Positions 8,382 to 16,983 are shown, counted from the stretch's first letter. The stretch: DNA of 46,852 bases from Acidobacteriota bacterium (GCA_022826825.1 JAJDUD010000066.1:1-46852), one strand, 5' to 3'. Notes: generated by a model not told the origin, from the sequence alone. Translations and numbers: made by a program.

Positions 8382-9430
8382 TGAACACGTCGCCCGGCAG
8401 CGGGAGGGATGACGATCTCGCCTACCAGGCAAGGATCCTCCAGGCCGTCTCGCGCACCTACGCCCTCACCATCCCCGCCCTCCCGGATCGTCTCCGGCCC
8501 GTGGTTGGCAACGCCTACCTCCTGTGCCGCATCACCGACACGATCGAAGACGAGCCCGGGTTGTCGCCGGCGCGGAAGCGGGCGTTCTGGGAACGCCTGA
8601 ACGAGGTCGTCGGGGGACGCCAGGACGCCGCATCCTTCGGCCGCGAGTTGGCGGCAGCGCTGACGCCGGCTACGCCGGAGCCGGAGCGGGAACTCGCCCT
8701 GGGCGCGAGCCGCATCGTGCGCGTGACCGCCGGGCTTCGCGCCCCGCAGCGAGCCGCCATCGAACGCTGTGTCCGGGTGATGTCACGGGGCATGACGGAG
8801 TTTCAGCGGCAGCCGGGCTCCGTCGGCCTGAAGGACCTCGGTCAACTCGACCGCTATTGCTATTTCGTCGCCGGGGTGGTTGGCGAGACGCTCGTCGAAC
8901 TGTTCTGCGATTACTCGAGCGAGATCGAGGCCCACCGGAAGGAACTGACGGCCCTGGCGGTTTCCCACGCCCAGGGGCTGCAGATGGCCAACATCCTGAC
9001 CGATCTGTGGGATGACTGGGAAAACGGCGCCTGCTGGCTCCCCGAGGACGTGTTCCGCGCCGCCGGTTTCGACCTCGGCTCCCTCTCGAGGGGCCGGGCC
9101 GCTCCCGGATTCGACGAGGGGCTCTCCCAACTGGTGGCGGTCACCCGCGGCCACCTGTCGAACGCGCTCCGGTTCATCCTGCTGATTCCCCCGCACGAGG
9201 CCGGGATCCGGCGGCATCTCCTGTGGGCGGTCGGTCTGGCCCTGCTCGCGCTGCGGCGCATCTACCGGACCCCGTCCTTCCGGCAGGGCCGGAACATCCG
9301 GTTGACGCGGTTCAGCGTGGGCGCCGTCGTTGCCGTCACGAGCGTCGCGGCCCGCCGGGATTCGGTCCTCAAGTTCCTGTTTCGGGCCGCCACCCGAGGC
9401 CTCCCGTCCGCTCAGCCGCCGGCTTCCTGA
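8378..9430 (+). CDS. Squalene/phytoene synthase family protein, paralogue 2
   Basis: This is a second prenyl synthase that starts in an ATGA overlap with paralogue 1, so the two are co-translated. DTIED and the second motif DLWDD are both present. The stretch CWLPEDVFRAAGFDL aligns directly with CWLPRDVFRAAGLEL of its neighbour. The C-terminal membrane-like segments are also shared. The close similarity along the whole length points to a local tandem duplication. Both aspartate-rich sites are intact, so neither copy looks dead. The pair may form a heteromer or split the two half-reactions, as HpnC and HpnD do, but that is inference. A second ATG at 8381 is an equally possible start. Confidence 0.85.
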   Translation: MMNTSPGSGRDDDLAYQARILQAVSRTYALTIPALPDRLRPVVGNAYLLCRITDTIEDEPGLSPARKRAFWERLNEVVGGRQDAASFGRELAAALTPATPEPERELALGASRIVRVTAGLRAPQRAAIERCVRVMSRGMTEFQRQPGSVGLKDLGQLDRYCYFVAGVVGETLVELFCDYSSEIEAHRKELTALAVSHAQGLQMANILTDLWDDWENGACWLPEDVFRAAGFDLGSLSRGRAAPGFDEGLSQLVAVTRGHLSNALRFILLIPPHEAGIRRHLLWAVGLALLALRRIYRTPSFRQGRNIRLTRFSVGAVVAVTSVAARRDSVLKFLFRAATRGLPSAQPPAS

Positions 9431-9878
9431 GTGTCGTCAGCCCGGATCTCTCAGGCTCCGCACCGCTGGCGTTCCGAGATGCGTGCGTGCCGGCGCTCCG
9501 AAGCGGGGTACCGGTGTTTGGTTCCGTAAACGAGCAAACAACCAAAATGGCAGCGAACCGGAGGTTCGCTGCCGGCGTTTTCGGGGAAAAGCGTGAAAGG
9601 GGGGTTACCCCAGGGGTTACCCCCTTTCACAAGAAAGTAACGACAAATCGGAACTCGCCGAAGCGCGCGTCAGCGCGCGAGGGAGTTTCGATTCCCGAGC
9701 CAGGAGCGGTTGGAAGCCGGGTTCCCCGGCTCCAACCCCTCCCGCTCCGGGGCCTGCGTGCGGCTCTCGCCGCACTTGCGGCACTGCGAAGCGCCGGGCG
9801 GATTCCGAACGGGGCCCCACTTGCTCGGGAGTGGAGGTCTGGAGTTCCTTTTGGCGCCTGGCCCCGTTCGGAAACCGC
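9431..9878. repeat. Palindrome-dense spacer between convergent genes
   Basis: This 448-bp stretch has no convincing gene but at least five strong inverted repeats. 9549-9559/9563-9573 is an 11-bp perfect stem with a GGA loop. 9593-9603/9620-9630 is an 11-bp stem (GTGAAAGGGGG) enclosing two direct copies of GGGGTTACCCC. 9703-9748 is a long stem with internal loops around AGCCGGG-TTC-CCCGGCT. 9758-9764/9769-9775 is GTGCGGC-TCTC-GCCGCAC. 9803-9816/9860-9873 is a 14-bp perfect inverted repeat. Parts of 9500-9660 are more AT-rich than the surroundings. It could be a mobile-element remnant, a structured RNA or a bidirectional terminator zone. Confidence 0.75.
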
Positions 9879-10697
9879 TCAACGGTTCACGTTGAGACGG
9901 ACGACGACCCCCAGGGTCAAAGCCGACACCGTGGGACTCCCCATTCCACCCTGCGCGAGCCGCAGCGCGTCGCCTTCTTCATCCCGGAACTCGATGTGGC
10001 GGTAGTCGAACGCCAGCGAAACCGGAAACCCCGGGAAAGGCACCTTGATCCCGATCCCGACGACGACCGCACCGGACTCGAAGGGGTCGGCTCCTTCGAC
10101 CTCGGACGTTCTCCACGCGTAACCCACGACTCCGTAAGGAGTCACCGCGGCCCGCGGCCACTGCAGAACCGCGGACACCGACGCCTCCTGGCTCACCTGC
10201 TCGAGCGGCTCCGGGAATACGGTGGTCCCGGCTTCCTCATCGGTCACCGAGAACTCGAAATCGGTCGTGGTCCGGCTGAAACCGGCCTCCGCTCCCAGGT
10301 AGCGGTTCACGAAGAAAGCCCCGCGGGCGCCGAGATGTTGACCGAACCCCACATCTTCGGCCTCGGCGCTCACCGTCTGGAAGATGTTCCGGGAGAACCC
10401 GAGGTCCTGGTCCACGAGTTGGCTGCCGATGACGACGGCCGCTTCGGCATGCGTCCAATCCCCCGGCTGCGAGAAAACGGGCCCCTGGCGGGTCGGCGCG
10501 GTCTGCGTGGCGCTGGATGCCTGCTCCGCCGCCTCGCGAAGACTCTGAAGGATCTCGCGGAGCCTACGGGCGTCCGAGCCGGTAGCGGCCGACCCGCCGG
10601 GGTTTCGGTCCGCACTCGCCGTTGGGGGCGCCGCGGCGGCCAGACCCGCCGTCAGCACGACCAGCAGTGCGGCGGATATTGACCGCCGCGCGTTCAC
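9879..10697 (-). CDS. Outer-membrane beta-barrel protein
   Basis: The 272-residue protein begins with a signal peptide (SISAALLVVLTAGLAAAAPP) from a GTG at 10697. A short charged helical stretch follows (RRLREILQSLREAAEQ), then about eight alternating amphipathic strands such as YLGAEAGFSRTTTDFEFSV and VSLAFDYRHIEFRDEEG. It ends with a typical barrel-closing strand ALTLGVVVRLNVNR. The size and pattern fit an OmpW/OmpA-type eight-stranded barrel of the outer membrane-beta-barrel superfamily. The helical insert after the signal peptide is a small oddity. I cannot infer a ligand. The start overlaps (GTGA) the stop of the small frame at 10694-10918. Confidence 0.75.
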   Translation of the reverse strand: MNARRSISAALLVVLTAGLAAAAPPTASADRNPGGSAATGSDARRLREILQSLREAAEQASSATQTAPTRQGPVFSQPGDWTHAEAAVVIGSQLVDQDLGFSRNIFQTVSAEAEDVGFGQHLGARGAFFVNRYLGAEAGFSRTTTDFEFSVTDEEAGTTVFPEPLEQVSQEASVSAVLQWPRAAVTPYGVVGYAWRTSEVEGADPFESGAVVVGIGIKVPFPGFPVSLAFDYRHIEFRDEEGDALRLAQGGMGSPTVSALTLGVVVRLNVNR

Positions 10698-10918
10698 TGG
10701 CTGACCTCGATCGTCCCGACCTCCGAGACCGTCACGAGGCGCGGATGCAAGGTGACGCTGAAACCCGTGTCGGCCCGGCCGAAGGGGAAGAAGCAGATGC
10801 TCGCTCCGTGGCCTTCGGAGATTGGACTCCGGCCCCTGGCCACGGTGGTCGGCGTCAGGATGGCGGGCACGGATGCAAGGCTCCCCGCGCTCTCGGCACG
10901 GCTCCACAAAGGTAGCAC
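10694..10918 (-). pseudogene. Possible remnant of a GspH/FimT-like pseudopilin C-terminus
   Basis: A 74-codon frame opens with a GTG, and its TGA overlaps the GTG start of the beta-barrel gene. Its second half (GASICFFPFGRADTGFSV, then VTVSEVGTIEVSQ) resembles the C-terminal strands of GspH/FimT pseudopilins (FFPDGRxTGG...VxVxxxGxVxV). The N-terminal prepilin helix and cleavage site that such proteins need are absent, and the DNA upstream carries a copy of the dispersed repeat. It is either a truncated remnant, a short coupled leader frame, or a coincidence. The resemblance is weak. Confidence 0.3.
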
Positions 10919-10997
10919 GGGGAACCGGGCCGCCGGGGGCCGGAGTCATGCCGTCTCGGGCCGCGGTCAGGGTCGGTTTACGGGGCGGCATCCTGTC

Positions 10998-11047
10998 GGG
11001 AGTTTCGCCCGCTGCGCGGGCGATGCCGGCCTGAAGACCGGCGCCCC
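10998..11047 (+). repeat. Two-hairpin intergenic repeat, copy 3
   Basis: This 50-bp unit opens GGGAGTTTCG. Hairpin 1 is CGCCCGC-TGC-GCGGGCG. Hairpin 2 is GCCGGCC-TGAA-GACCGGC with one mismatch. It ends GCGCCCC. It lies upstream of rsgA rather than at a 3' end. Confidence 0.85.
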
Positions 11048-11081
11048 TCGAACGGCGTCCCACGCCGCCGTCCCGCCCCGC

Positions 11082-11087
11082 TAGCAT
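11082..11087 (+). promoter_or_regulatory. Candidate -10 box of a leaderless rsgA transcript
   Basis: TAGCAT ends seven bases before the rsgA ATG and there is no Shine-Dalgarno. Transcription would begin at or next to the start codon. Confidence 0.4.
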
Positions 11088-11094
11088 CCTGCCG

Positions 11095-12141
11095 ATGAGC
11101 CGGTCCGGAACCGTGGTGCGGATCGGCCGGAAGGTGGCGACCGTCCTGCTCTCTCGCGGCCCGCGCGGGGAACCGGAGTCGCTGTTCCGCTGCGCCCTCG
11201 GGGGACGCCTGTTCGGCCGAGCGGGCGCCCGCCCCGCCGGCACCACCGCCGTGGTGGGAGACGAGGTCCTCGTCGAGGAGATCGGGCCAGGCGGACGCCC
11301 GTCTTCCCGGCCGGGGAAATCCGGGGGGCGCATCACCGAGGTGCTTCCCCGCAAGAACGCGCTGCGCCGGGCGGTCGGACCGCCGGAGCGGCGGGAGATG
11401 CGCGTCTTCGCGGCGAACCTCGACCGCTGCTACATCGTCTCGGCCTTTGTGGAACCGCCGTACCGGACCGGCTTCCTCGACCGCTCGCTGGTGGTCGCCT
11501 ACGACGCCGGGGTGACGCCGGTCCTGGTCTTCAACAAGCTCGACCTCGCGTCGCGCGAAGACCTCGCGGCCCTTGATCAGGACCTCGCGCCCTATCGCGC
11601 CCTGGAGCTTGAAGTGCATCGCACGAGTACGCGGAGCGGAGCGGGTCTCGACCCGCTCCGGGCCAGTGTGGCGGGTGGCCGGGCGGTGCTCTTTGGCCAT
11701 TCGGGAGTCGGGAAGACCGAACTGCTCGCCGCCCTCGGGGTGCCCGGACGGAGGAGCGGCGGGCTCGATCGCCGGGGCCGGGGCCGCCACACGACGACCG
11801 CCGCGGAACTCATCCGGCTCCCCGGCGGCGGTGAGATCGTGGACACGCCGGGAATCCGGGCGCTGGGTCTCGACGGGCTGACCGAAGCGCGCATCCGGGC
11901 CGCCCATCCCGACGTCGCCGCTTACGCCGGAGACTGCCGCTTCCCCGACTGTTCCCACCGCACCGAACCCGACTGTGCGGTCCAGGCGGCGGTGGCCGCC
12001 GGGAAGGCCGACCCGGTCCGCTACGAGACCCTGAACCGCCTCGCCGGCGAGGCCGCCGGCCTCATCGAAGCGGCAGATTCGACTCCGGTCGAGTCGGCGC
12101 GGGAAGCCCGGAAGCAAACCCTGGCGGCTTCACCGGAATGA
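11095..12141 (+). CDS. rsgA: Ribosome small subunit-dependent GTPase RsgA
   Basis: This is a circularly permuted GTPase that checks and releases during late 30S maturation. In its 348 residues an N-terminal OB fold precedes the permuted G domain: NKLD (G4) at 147-150, then the P-loop GHSGVGKT at 201-208, and DTPG (G3) at 250-253. The C-terminal zinc site is C281, C286, H288 and C294, in CRFPDCSHRTEPDC. All family hallmarks are present. The ATG start has no ribosome binding site, but TAGCAT lies seven bases upstream. Its last 80 bp overlap the convergent hflX reading frame tail to tail, so no terminator can sit between the two. Confidence 0.96.
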   Translation: MSRSGTVVRIGRKVATVLLSRGPRGEPESLFRCALGGRLFGRAGARPAGTTAVVGDEVLVEEIGPGGRPSSRPGKSGGRITEVLPRKNALRRAVGPPERREMRVFAANLDRCYIVSAFVEPPYRTGFLDRSLVVAYDAGVTPVLVFNKLDLASREDLAALDQDLAPYRALELEVHRTSTRSGAGLDPLRASVAGGRAVLFGHSGVGKTELLAALGVPGRRSGGLDRRGRGRHTTTAAELIRLPGGGEIVDTPGIRALGLDGLTEARIRAAHPDVAAYAGDCRFPDCSHRTEPDCAVQAAVAAGKADPVRYETLNRLAGEAAGLIEAADSTPVESAREARKQTLAASPE

Positions 12142-13774
12142 GCCGCGCGATCTCGCCCACCAGCTCCTCGAGTCCTTCCCCGCTGATCCCGGAGACGTGC
12201 CAGGTCTCCGCTCCGGCCAGCCGCTGCGGCAGCGCGGCGCGGGCCGCCTCGTCAAGCCGGTCCACCTTGTTGAGCAGCACGATCCGCGGAATCTCCAGGA
12301 ACCCGAGTTCGGCGAGCAGACCTTCCACCGCGCCGGCCCGCGAGTCGAGACGGGGACTCGAGGCATCCACCACCTGCAGCAGCAGCGACGCCGCCGAGAT
12401 CTCCTCGAGAGTGCCGCGAAAGGCCTCGATGAGGTCCTCGGGGAGATCGTGGATGAAACCGACCGTGTCCGCGAGCAGCACCTCGCGCTCGACCGGCACG
12501 CGAAGCCGCCGGTTCGTCGGATCGAGGGTTTCGAACATGCGGTCGCCGGCGGCCACTTCGCTGCGGGTCAACCGGTTGAGCAGCGTTGACTTGCCGGCGT
12601 TCGTGTAACCGACGAGGGACACCACCGGAAGACCGCGCACCTCGCGGCGCTTCCGGCGCACGTCGCGCTTGACCGCGACCCGGGCCAGGTCGCGCTGCAA
12701 CCGGGCAATGCGCTCGCGCACCCGCCGGCGGTCCACTTCGAGGCGGGTCTCGCCCGGTCCCCGGCCCCCGATTCCGCCGCCGAGCCGTGAGAGCGACGTG
12801 TCCCGCTGGACGAGCCGCGGCAACCGGTAGCGCAACTGCGCGAGCTCGACCTGCAGCTTTCCCTCGCGGCTCCTCGCCCGGCGGGCGAAGATGTCCAGGA
12901 TCAACTGGGTGCGGTCGAGGACCTTGAGGTCGGTGGCCTGCGAAATGTTCCGCGCCTGGGAAGGACTCAGGTCGCACGCGAACAGGATCAGGTCGGCGCC
13001 ACGGTCAAGCGCCCGGATCACCAGCGCCTCGAGCTTTCCGCGGCCGACCAGCGTCCGGGGATCGAGGCGGGCCCGGCGCTGCACGAGCGAGTCCACGACT
13101 TCGAGACCCGCGTCCCGCGCCAGTTCCGCCAGTTCCTCCATCACGTCCCCCAGCGGGAGCGCCTTCTCCCCCACGCCGACCAGAATCGCGCGTCCCGAAT
13201 ACCTCCGGCCCGGGCGGTCCGGAGCGAATCGGGCGAACGTTCGCTCCAGGTCGGAGAGGAGTTCGGTGCAGTCGAGATCCAGTTGACTCGGCGGAACCGG
13301 CGGCAGCAACTCCCAGGGCGTCTCCGCTTCGGACCCTTCGTGGTTGGGACGGCCGGGCGGCCTCAGGTGAGCGGCGTGAACGATTCCGGGAAGACCGTCC
13401 TCCCGCACCGTCAGGGCCGCGATCAGGTCGAGTCGGAGAAGAACCAGATCGGCCAGGTCGTCACGGGTGAGCGGTTCGTCGGCGAGGTGGGTGTGGACGA
13501 ACCGCAACCCGCGCAGGCGACGCCCCGCGACCCGCTGGCGTTTCAGGTCGGGCAGTTCGATGCGGTGCGCGTCTCCCACCCCGACCCAGGCAATGGCCCC
13601 TCGCCGGTCCACGAGCGCCCCCACCTGCCGCCGGATCGCGCGGGAAATGGCCGCGAGCTGCCGGGCGAACTCCCGGGTCAGGAGCGCCGCCGGCGGCAGC
13701 CGCCGCTGGCTGAGACGCTCCAGGACCTTCCGGTCGCGGGACTTGAGGCCCGCGGTTTCCCCTTCTACCCGCAA
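12062..13774 (-). CDS. hflX: GTPase HflX, long N-terminal form
   Basis: HflX binds 50S subunits or stalled 70S ribosomes and splits them under stress. The protein has 570 residues against about 430 in E. coli. The extra N-terminal part ([20 protein letters not shown]...[14 protein letters not shown]) matches the extended HflX form I know from Acidobacteria-type genomes. A glycine-rich HflX linker follows ([20 protein letters not shown]). The G domain has GYTNAGKS near residue 387, then DTVGF and NKVD. The start is a TTG with no obvious ribosome binding site. A MITE-like element lies just upstream. The 3' end overlaps rsgA by 80 bp on the opposite strand. Confidence 0.95.
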   Translation of the reverse strand: MRVEGETAGLKSRDRKVLERLSQRRLPPAALLTREFARQLAAISRAIRRQVGALVDRRGAIAWVGVGDAHRIELPDLKRQRVAGRRLRGLRFVHTHLADEPLTRDDLADLVLLRLDLIAALTVREDGLPGIVHAAHLRPPGRPNHEGSEAETPWELLPPVPPSQLDLDCTELLSDLERTFARFAPDRPGRRYSGRAILVGVGEKALPLGDVMEELAELARDAGLEVVDSLVQRRARLDPRTLVGRGKLEALVIRALDRGADLILFACDLSPSQARNISQATDLKVLDRTQLILDIFARRARSREGKLQVELAQLRYRLPRLVQRDTSLSRLGGGIGGRGPGETRLEVDRRRVRERIARLQRDLARVAVKRDVRRKRREVRGLPVVSLVGYTNAGKSTLLNRLTRSEVAAGDRMFETLDPTNRRLRVPVEREVLLADTVGFIHDLPEDLIEAFRGTLEEISAASLLLQVVDASSPRLDSRAGAVEGLLAELGFLEIPRIVLLNKVDRLDEAARAALPQRLAGAETWHVSGISGEGLEELVGEIARLIPVKPPGFASGLPAPTRPESNLPLR

Positions 13775-13788
13775 GGGAGGGCGCTGTT

Positions 13789-13970
13789 AACAGCCAGTGG
13801 TGAAACCCACGTGAGCGCCGAGAGCGGCGAGGCGCCCGGCTGACAAGGCGCGTGAGGGAGGAATACCGGGCGTATTCCGACTGAAACGCAACGCCGAGCG
13901 CCGCCAAGCGGCGCGGTTCAGGCGGGATGCATCGCCGCTCGAACGCCGCGTGGGTTTTGCCACAGGCTGT
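13789..13970. mobile_element. MITE-like element with about 23-bp imperfect terminal inverted repeats
   Basis: The ends are 13789-13811 (starting AACAGCCAGTGG) and 13948-13970 (ending CCACAGGCTGTT). They are inverted repeats that match at 20 of 23 positions by eye. Inside are nested palindromes such as GGAATAC-CGGGC-GTATTCC at 13860-13878 and GCGCCGCCAAGCGGCGC at 13908-13924. It has no coding capacity and is 182 bp long. It fits the spacer between the 5' end of hflX and the 3' end of the TPR lipoprotein gene. No clear target-site duplication is visible. A structured RNA or a REP/BIME-like unit is an alternative. Confidence 0.55.
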
Positions 13971-13987
13971 TGAGTGCTCCGGAGTCG

Positions 13988-15223
13988 TCAGCGGACCGGC
14001 CCGTCGCCGGGCGATTCCCCGCCGCGAGACCGCGCCCGCTGGGCATCCCGCAGCAGATCGAGCTTGGCGCGCGCGGAGATGTAGTTCGGGTCGATCTCGA
14101 TCGCCCGCTCGTATTCCCGCATCGCCTTGTCCTCGTCGCCGAGCTTCAGCAACGCCTCGCCAAGAAAGAACCGGGCGTCCGCCATCTGACGGTCACGCGA
14201 AATCGCCTGGCGGAAATACTCGGCCGCCTGCCGGAATTTTCCCTCGTGGTAGTGCAGGACCCCGAGGTGATAGACCACGTAGGCGTCGGAGTCGTCGTGG
14301 CGCGCCGCGAGGCGGAACTGCGCGATCGCCTGGTCCGTTTCTCCCCGGGAGTAGTAGGCGCTCGCGAGGTTCGCGCGGGCTTCGGTGAAGTCCGGTTCGA
14401 GGTCGAGCGCCAACTGGTACTGCTCGATTGCGTCGTTCACCCGGCCGCGCCGCTTGTAGGCGACCCCCAGGTTGTTCCGGGCGCGATTGAAGTTGGGCCG
14501 GATCGAGAGCGCCAGCTCGTACATCTCGATCTCCCGGGCCAGCGGGTCAAAGCCCCCCTGGTCGGCGAGCGCTTCCGCGAAGTAACCGTAGAGGAAGCCC
14601 TGGTTGTTGTAGAAGTTCGAAATGGCCTCGAAGTCGTCGATGATCTTGGCGCCCGCGTACTCGCGCTCCGGATTCGAGGTGAAGTCCACGAAAATCAGGT
14701 CGGGGCCGTCCTTGATGCCGCCGGTGATGTGGCCGCTGTTCACGATGACCTCGGCTTCCTTGGTGACCTTTTCGATGGTGGTGACGTCCACGTAGACCGC
14801 CTCGACGCCGACGGCGCGCGACATCCCGACGAAGAGGTTCGTATAGGCCAGACAGTTCCCCCGGCCTTCGCGGAAGACGCTCTTGGCGGTCTTGTTGGAG
14901 AGCCAGTCGTAGGAGATCGACCCGCCGGTGTGTTGCCGGATCGCCCGGATGATGGCCCGCATCTTCTCCTTGTCGGTGCGGAGGTTCTCGGTGACCCGGA
15001 ACGCGAGTTCGCGGATCTCGTCGTCGATCTCGAAGGGAATCTCGACGCGGGCGAGTACGTCGGGAGTGATCCGGTGGTTCAGGTCCGCGCGGATCTCTTC
15101 CACGGTCCAGGAGCGCTTGGGCGCGGTTCCGCAGCCCAGGGACCACAGCGCCAGCCCGGCAAGGGGAAGGCCGGCGACGACCGGGCGAATTCGGCGCGGC
15201 AGCCGGGGTATTGAAGAAGACAT
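13988..15223 (-). CDS. Transglutaminase-like domain and TPR lipoprotein
   Basis: A 411-residue exported protein starts at the ATG at 15223 (MSSSIPRLPRR). It has an N-terminal hydrophobic segment ending in a lipobox-like SLGC (Cys31). Residues of about 60-185 form a transglutaminase-like (papain-fold) domain with a complete triad pattern: Cys124 in RGNCLAYTNLF, His165 in NSGHITGG and Asp180 in LIFVDFT. After it come about four TPR units from 235 to 400 (MYELALSIRPNFNRARNNLG, then AIEQYQLALDLEPDF). Such domains act in peptidase or cross-linking roles in the cell envelope, and the substrate is unknown. It is divergent from the GWxTD operon. TATACT lies eight bases before the ATG and there is no ribosome binding site. 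Confidence 0.8.
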   Translation of the reverse strand: MSSSIPRLPRRIRPVVAGLPLAGLALWSLGCGTAPKRSWTVEEIRADLNHRITPDVLARVEIPFEIDDEIRELAFRVTENLRTDKEKMRAIIRAIRQHTGGSISYDWLSNKTAKSVFREGRGNCLAYTNLFVGMSRAVGVEAVYVDVTTIEKVTKEAEVIVNSGHITGGIKDGPDLIFVDFTSNPEREYAGAKIIDDFEAISNFYNNQGFLYGYFAEALADQGGFDPLAREIEMYELALSIRPNFNRARNNLGVAYKRRGRVNDAIEQYQLALDLEPDFTEARANLASAYYSRGETDQAIAQFRLAARHDDSDAYVVYHLGVLHYHEGKFRQAAEYFRQAISRDRQMADARFFLGEALLKLGDEDKAMREYERAIEIDPNYISARAKLDLLRDAQRARSRGGESPGDGPVR

Positions 15224-15231
15224 CGAAATCG

Positions 15232-15237
15232 AGTATA
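15232..15237 (-). promoter_or_regulatory. Candidate -10 box for a leaderless TPR-lipoprotein transcript
   Basis: TATACT on the minus strand ends eight bases before the ATG at 15223, with no Shine-Dalgarno between. No matching -35 is seen. Confidence 0.45.
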
Positions 15238-15253
15238 GCGCGGTCCTCAATGC

Positions 15254-15282
15254 TTGCGGGGAACCCCGCGCGGACGTATTCT
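15254..15282 (+). promoter_or_regulatory. Candidate promoter of the GWxTD-S41-mltG operon
   Basis: TTGCGG (15254-15259) and TATTCT (15277-15282) are separated by 17 bp. The spacer begins inside a near-palindrome GCGGGGAACCCCGC (15256-15269), which could bind a regulator. The match to consensus is modest. Confidence 0.4.
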
Positions 15283-15363
15283 TTCAGGTCAATTTCATGG
15301 GCTTGCGTGTCGCGTCCGGGGTGGAGCCCCGGCTTGGTGGCCGCTCCAGCTTCAGGAGGCCTC

Positions 15364-16983
15364 ATGCCTGATCCAACGCGGGTTACCCCCCGTTTTTTCC
15401 CCCTCATGGCGGGTGTCGCGGCGATCGCGATGCTCGCGCTCGCGCTTCCCGCGCTGGCCCAGGACAGCCTGAGCCGGGGCGACCGGCGCTGGCTTGAAGA
15501 GGTCGAGCCGATCATGACCGCGCAGGAGCGGCAGGCGTTCGAGAACCTCCCACGGAACCAGCGGAACCGGTTCAAGGAGCACTTCTGGGCGCGCCGCAGC
15601 CAGAACCCGCACGACCCGGACCGGGCCGAGGACCAGTACAACAACTGGCGGAAGCAGGCCGACGATCAGTTCGGAGCGCGAGGCCGGAAGGGCTCGCGGA
15701 CCGACATGGCGCTCGTGATGCTGCTCTTCGGCCCGCCCGACAACCGCGAACGCACCGGAGGCCGGATGTCGGGCCCGGGCGGCGGGCGTCCACCCGCCGG
15801 CGCCACCGGGGAGAACCCGGTCGGTGAGAGCAGCGGAGCGGTTGGCGGCGGTGGCGGCGGCCGTGGCGGTGGCGGCGGCGGCATGGGCGGCGCGGGCGGC
15901 GGGATGAAGTTCACCTACGTCCCCAATCCCGACCGCGGCCTCCCCGACGGGCTCGAACTCGAGTTCCGCACCACGAACCTGGGCATGCGCATGATCCGCA
16001 ACGAGGCGATCGAGGCGGCGATCGAGCGGGCGCGGGCGCGGCAGATCGTCTGGCCCAGCCAGATCAACTTCACCTTGAACGCGGACGGCGAACTCCCGGA
16101 CGTCGAGGACCTGTTCGGCAGCGAGACGCGGGCGCTCCTCGACCCCAACAGCCCCGGCAAGACGATCCTGAACGCGCTCCGGGCCGGTGGTGAGCCGGGC
16201 ACCGGCATCGGAATCGACGCCGCCTACTCGTTCTTCCGTTCGAACGTCGGCGACACCTACGTCGCCGCGGTGTTCGAACTCGATACCGACGCCATCACCT
16301 GGAACGGGGACAACGCCAACGTCTCGGTGTTCTACAACGTGGTGGACGCGCTCGGCACCGTGATCGGTTACGACGAGCGCACGGTGGAAATCCGGAAGGG
16401 GCCGGCGGGCGGCCCGACCGTTCTCGAGATGCCGATGCAGATGGCGCCGGGCGCCTACTCGGTCTACGCCGGCATCCTGGACCCGGCTACCCAGACTCAC
16501 GGGACGGTCACCAGCGAAATCGAGAGCCCCAACTTCGGCAGCGGCGAGCTCATGCTTTCCTCCGTGGCGCGCTTTTCCGACGGTTCCCGCGTCGAGGACT
16601 TCACTCCCGAGCCGGGCCGCGCCCTCCTGGTGGGGGGATTCCATTTCGTTCCGAAGGTCTCCACCGTGTACGCGCCGGGCGACGCGCTGCGCCTGGTGTT
16701 CAACGCCTACGGATACGACGCGAGCGGCCAGCCGAACCTGACCTGGCAGATCACCTTCAGCAAGGACGGCGAGCAGTACCTGCGCTACAACCCGACGGCG
16801 TTCAACCTCGCCTCGGCGGAACTCTCGATCGCGATCGTGGACGTCCCCCTCGCCCGGCTCTTCCAGGACGGCCGGCGGGAGCCCTTCGAAGCCGGCGACT
16901 ACACCGCCGAGATCACCGTGAAGGACATGGTGGGCGGGGCGTCGGTCACGGAAGTCGTCGAGTTCCAGGTGTCCGGATCCTGA
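15364..16983 (+). CDS. GWxTD-domain protein, secreted, with glycine-rich linker
   Basis: The 539-residue protein has a signal peptide (ALALPALAQ, cleavage near 33). An N-terminal GWxTD-type domain follows: the helical part RRWLEEVEPIMTAQERQAFE, then FWARRSQNPHDPDRAEDQY, then GSRTDMALVMLLFGPPD at 110-126, where the motif Trp is Ser. Residues 161-180 are almost pure glycine. The rest is beta-rich (YVAAVFELDTDAI, LLVGGFHFVPKVSTVYAPGD) and looks like Ig-like modules. GWxTD proteins are common in Acidobacteria and Bacteroidetes but lack a known biochemical role. The start is firm, with AGGAGG four bases before the ATG. It heads an operon with the S41-like and mltG genes. Confidence 0.82.
   Translation: MPDPTRVTPRFFPLMAGVAAIAMLALALPALAQDSLSRGDRRWLEEVEPIMTAQERQAFENLPRNQRNRFKEHFWARRSQNPHDPDRAEDQYNNWRKQADDQFGARGRKGSRTDMALVMLLFGPPDNRERTGGRMSGPGGGRPPAGATGENPVGESSGAVGGGGGGRGGGGGGMGGAGGGMKFTYVPNPDRGLPDGLELEFRTTNLGMRMIRNEAIEAAIERARARQIVWPSQINFTLNADGELPDVEDLFGSETRALLDPNSPGKTILNALRAGGEPGTGIGIDAAYSFFRSNVGDTYVAAVFELDTDAITWNGDNANVSVFYNVVDALGTVIGYDERTVEIRKGPAGGPTVLEMPMQMAPGAYSVYAGILDPATQTHGTVTSEIESPNFGSGELMLSSVARFSDGSRVEDFTPEPGRALLVGGFHFVPKVSTVYAPGDALRLVFNAYGYDASGQPNLTWQITFSKDGEQYLRYNPTAFNLASAELSIAIVDVPLARLFQDGRREPFEAGDYTAEITVKDMVGGASVTEVVEFQVSGS

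Larger units (their letters stand above)
10698..11094. other. Spacer between the beta-barrel gene and rsgA
   Basis: These 397 bp hold the small frame at 10694-10918, one full dispersed repeat at 10998-11047, and a -10-like TAGCAT right before the rsgA start. I see nothing else. Confidence 0.5.

Noticed and set aside
9593..9630. GGGGTTACCCC repeats read as a telomere- or origin-like iteron array
   Set aside because: Only two copies, and they form the centre of one hairpin. There is no DnaA-box cluster or AT-rich unwinding region nearby.
9223..10005. Plus-strand frame of 260 codons running out of the second squalene-synthase gene through the spacer
   Set aside because: It crosses several perfect hairpins and the beta-barrel gene antisense. 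No family resemblance.
15844..15902. Glycine-codon run looking like a simple repeat
   Set aside because: It keeps the frame of the GWxTD protein and codes for a glycine linker, so it is not a separate element.
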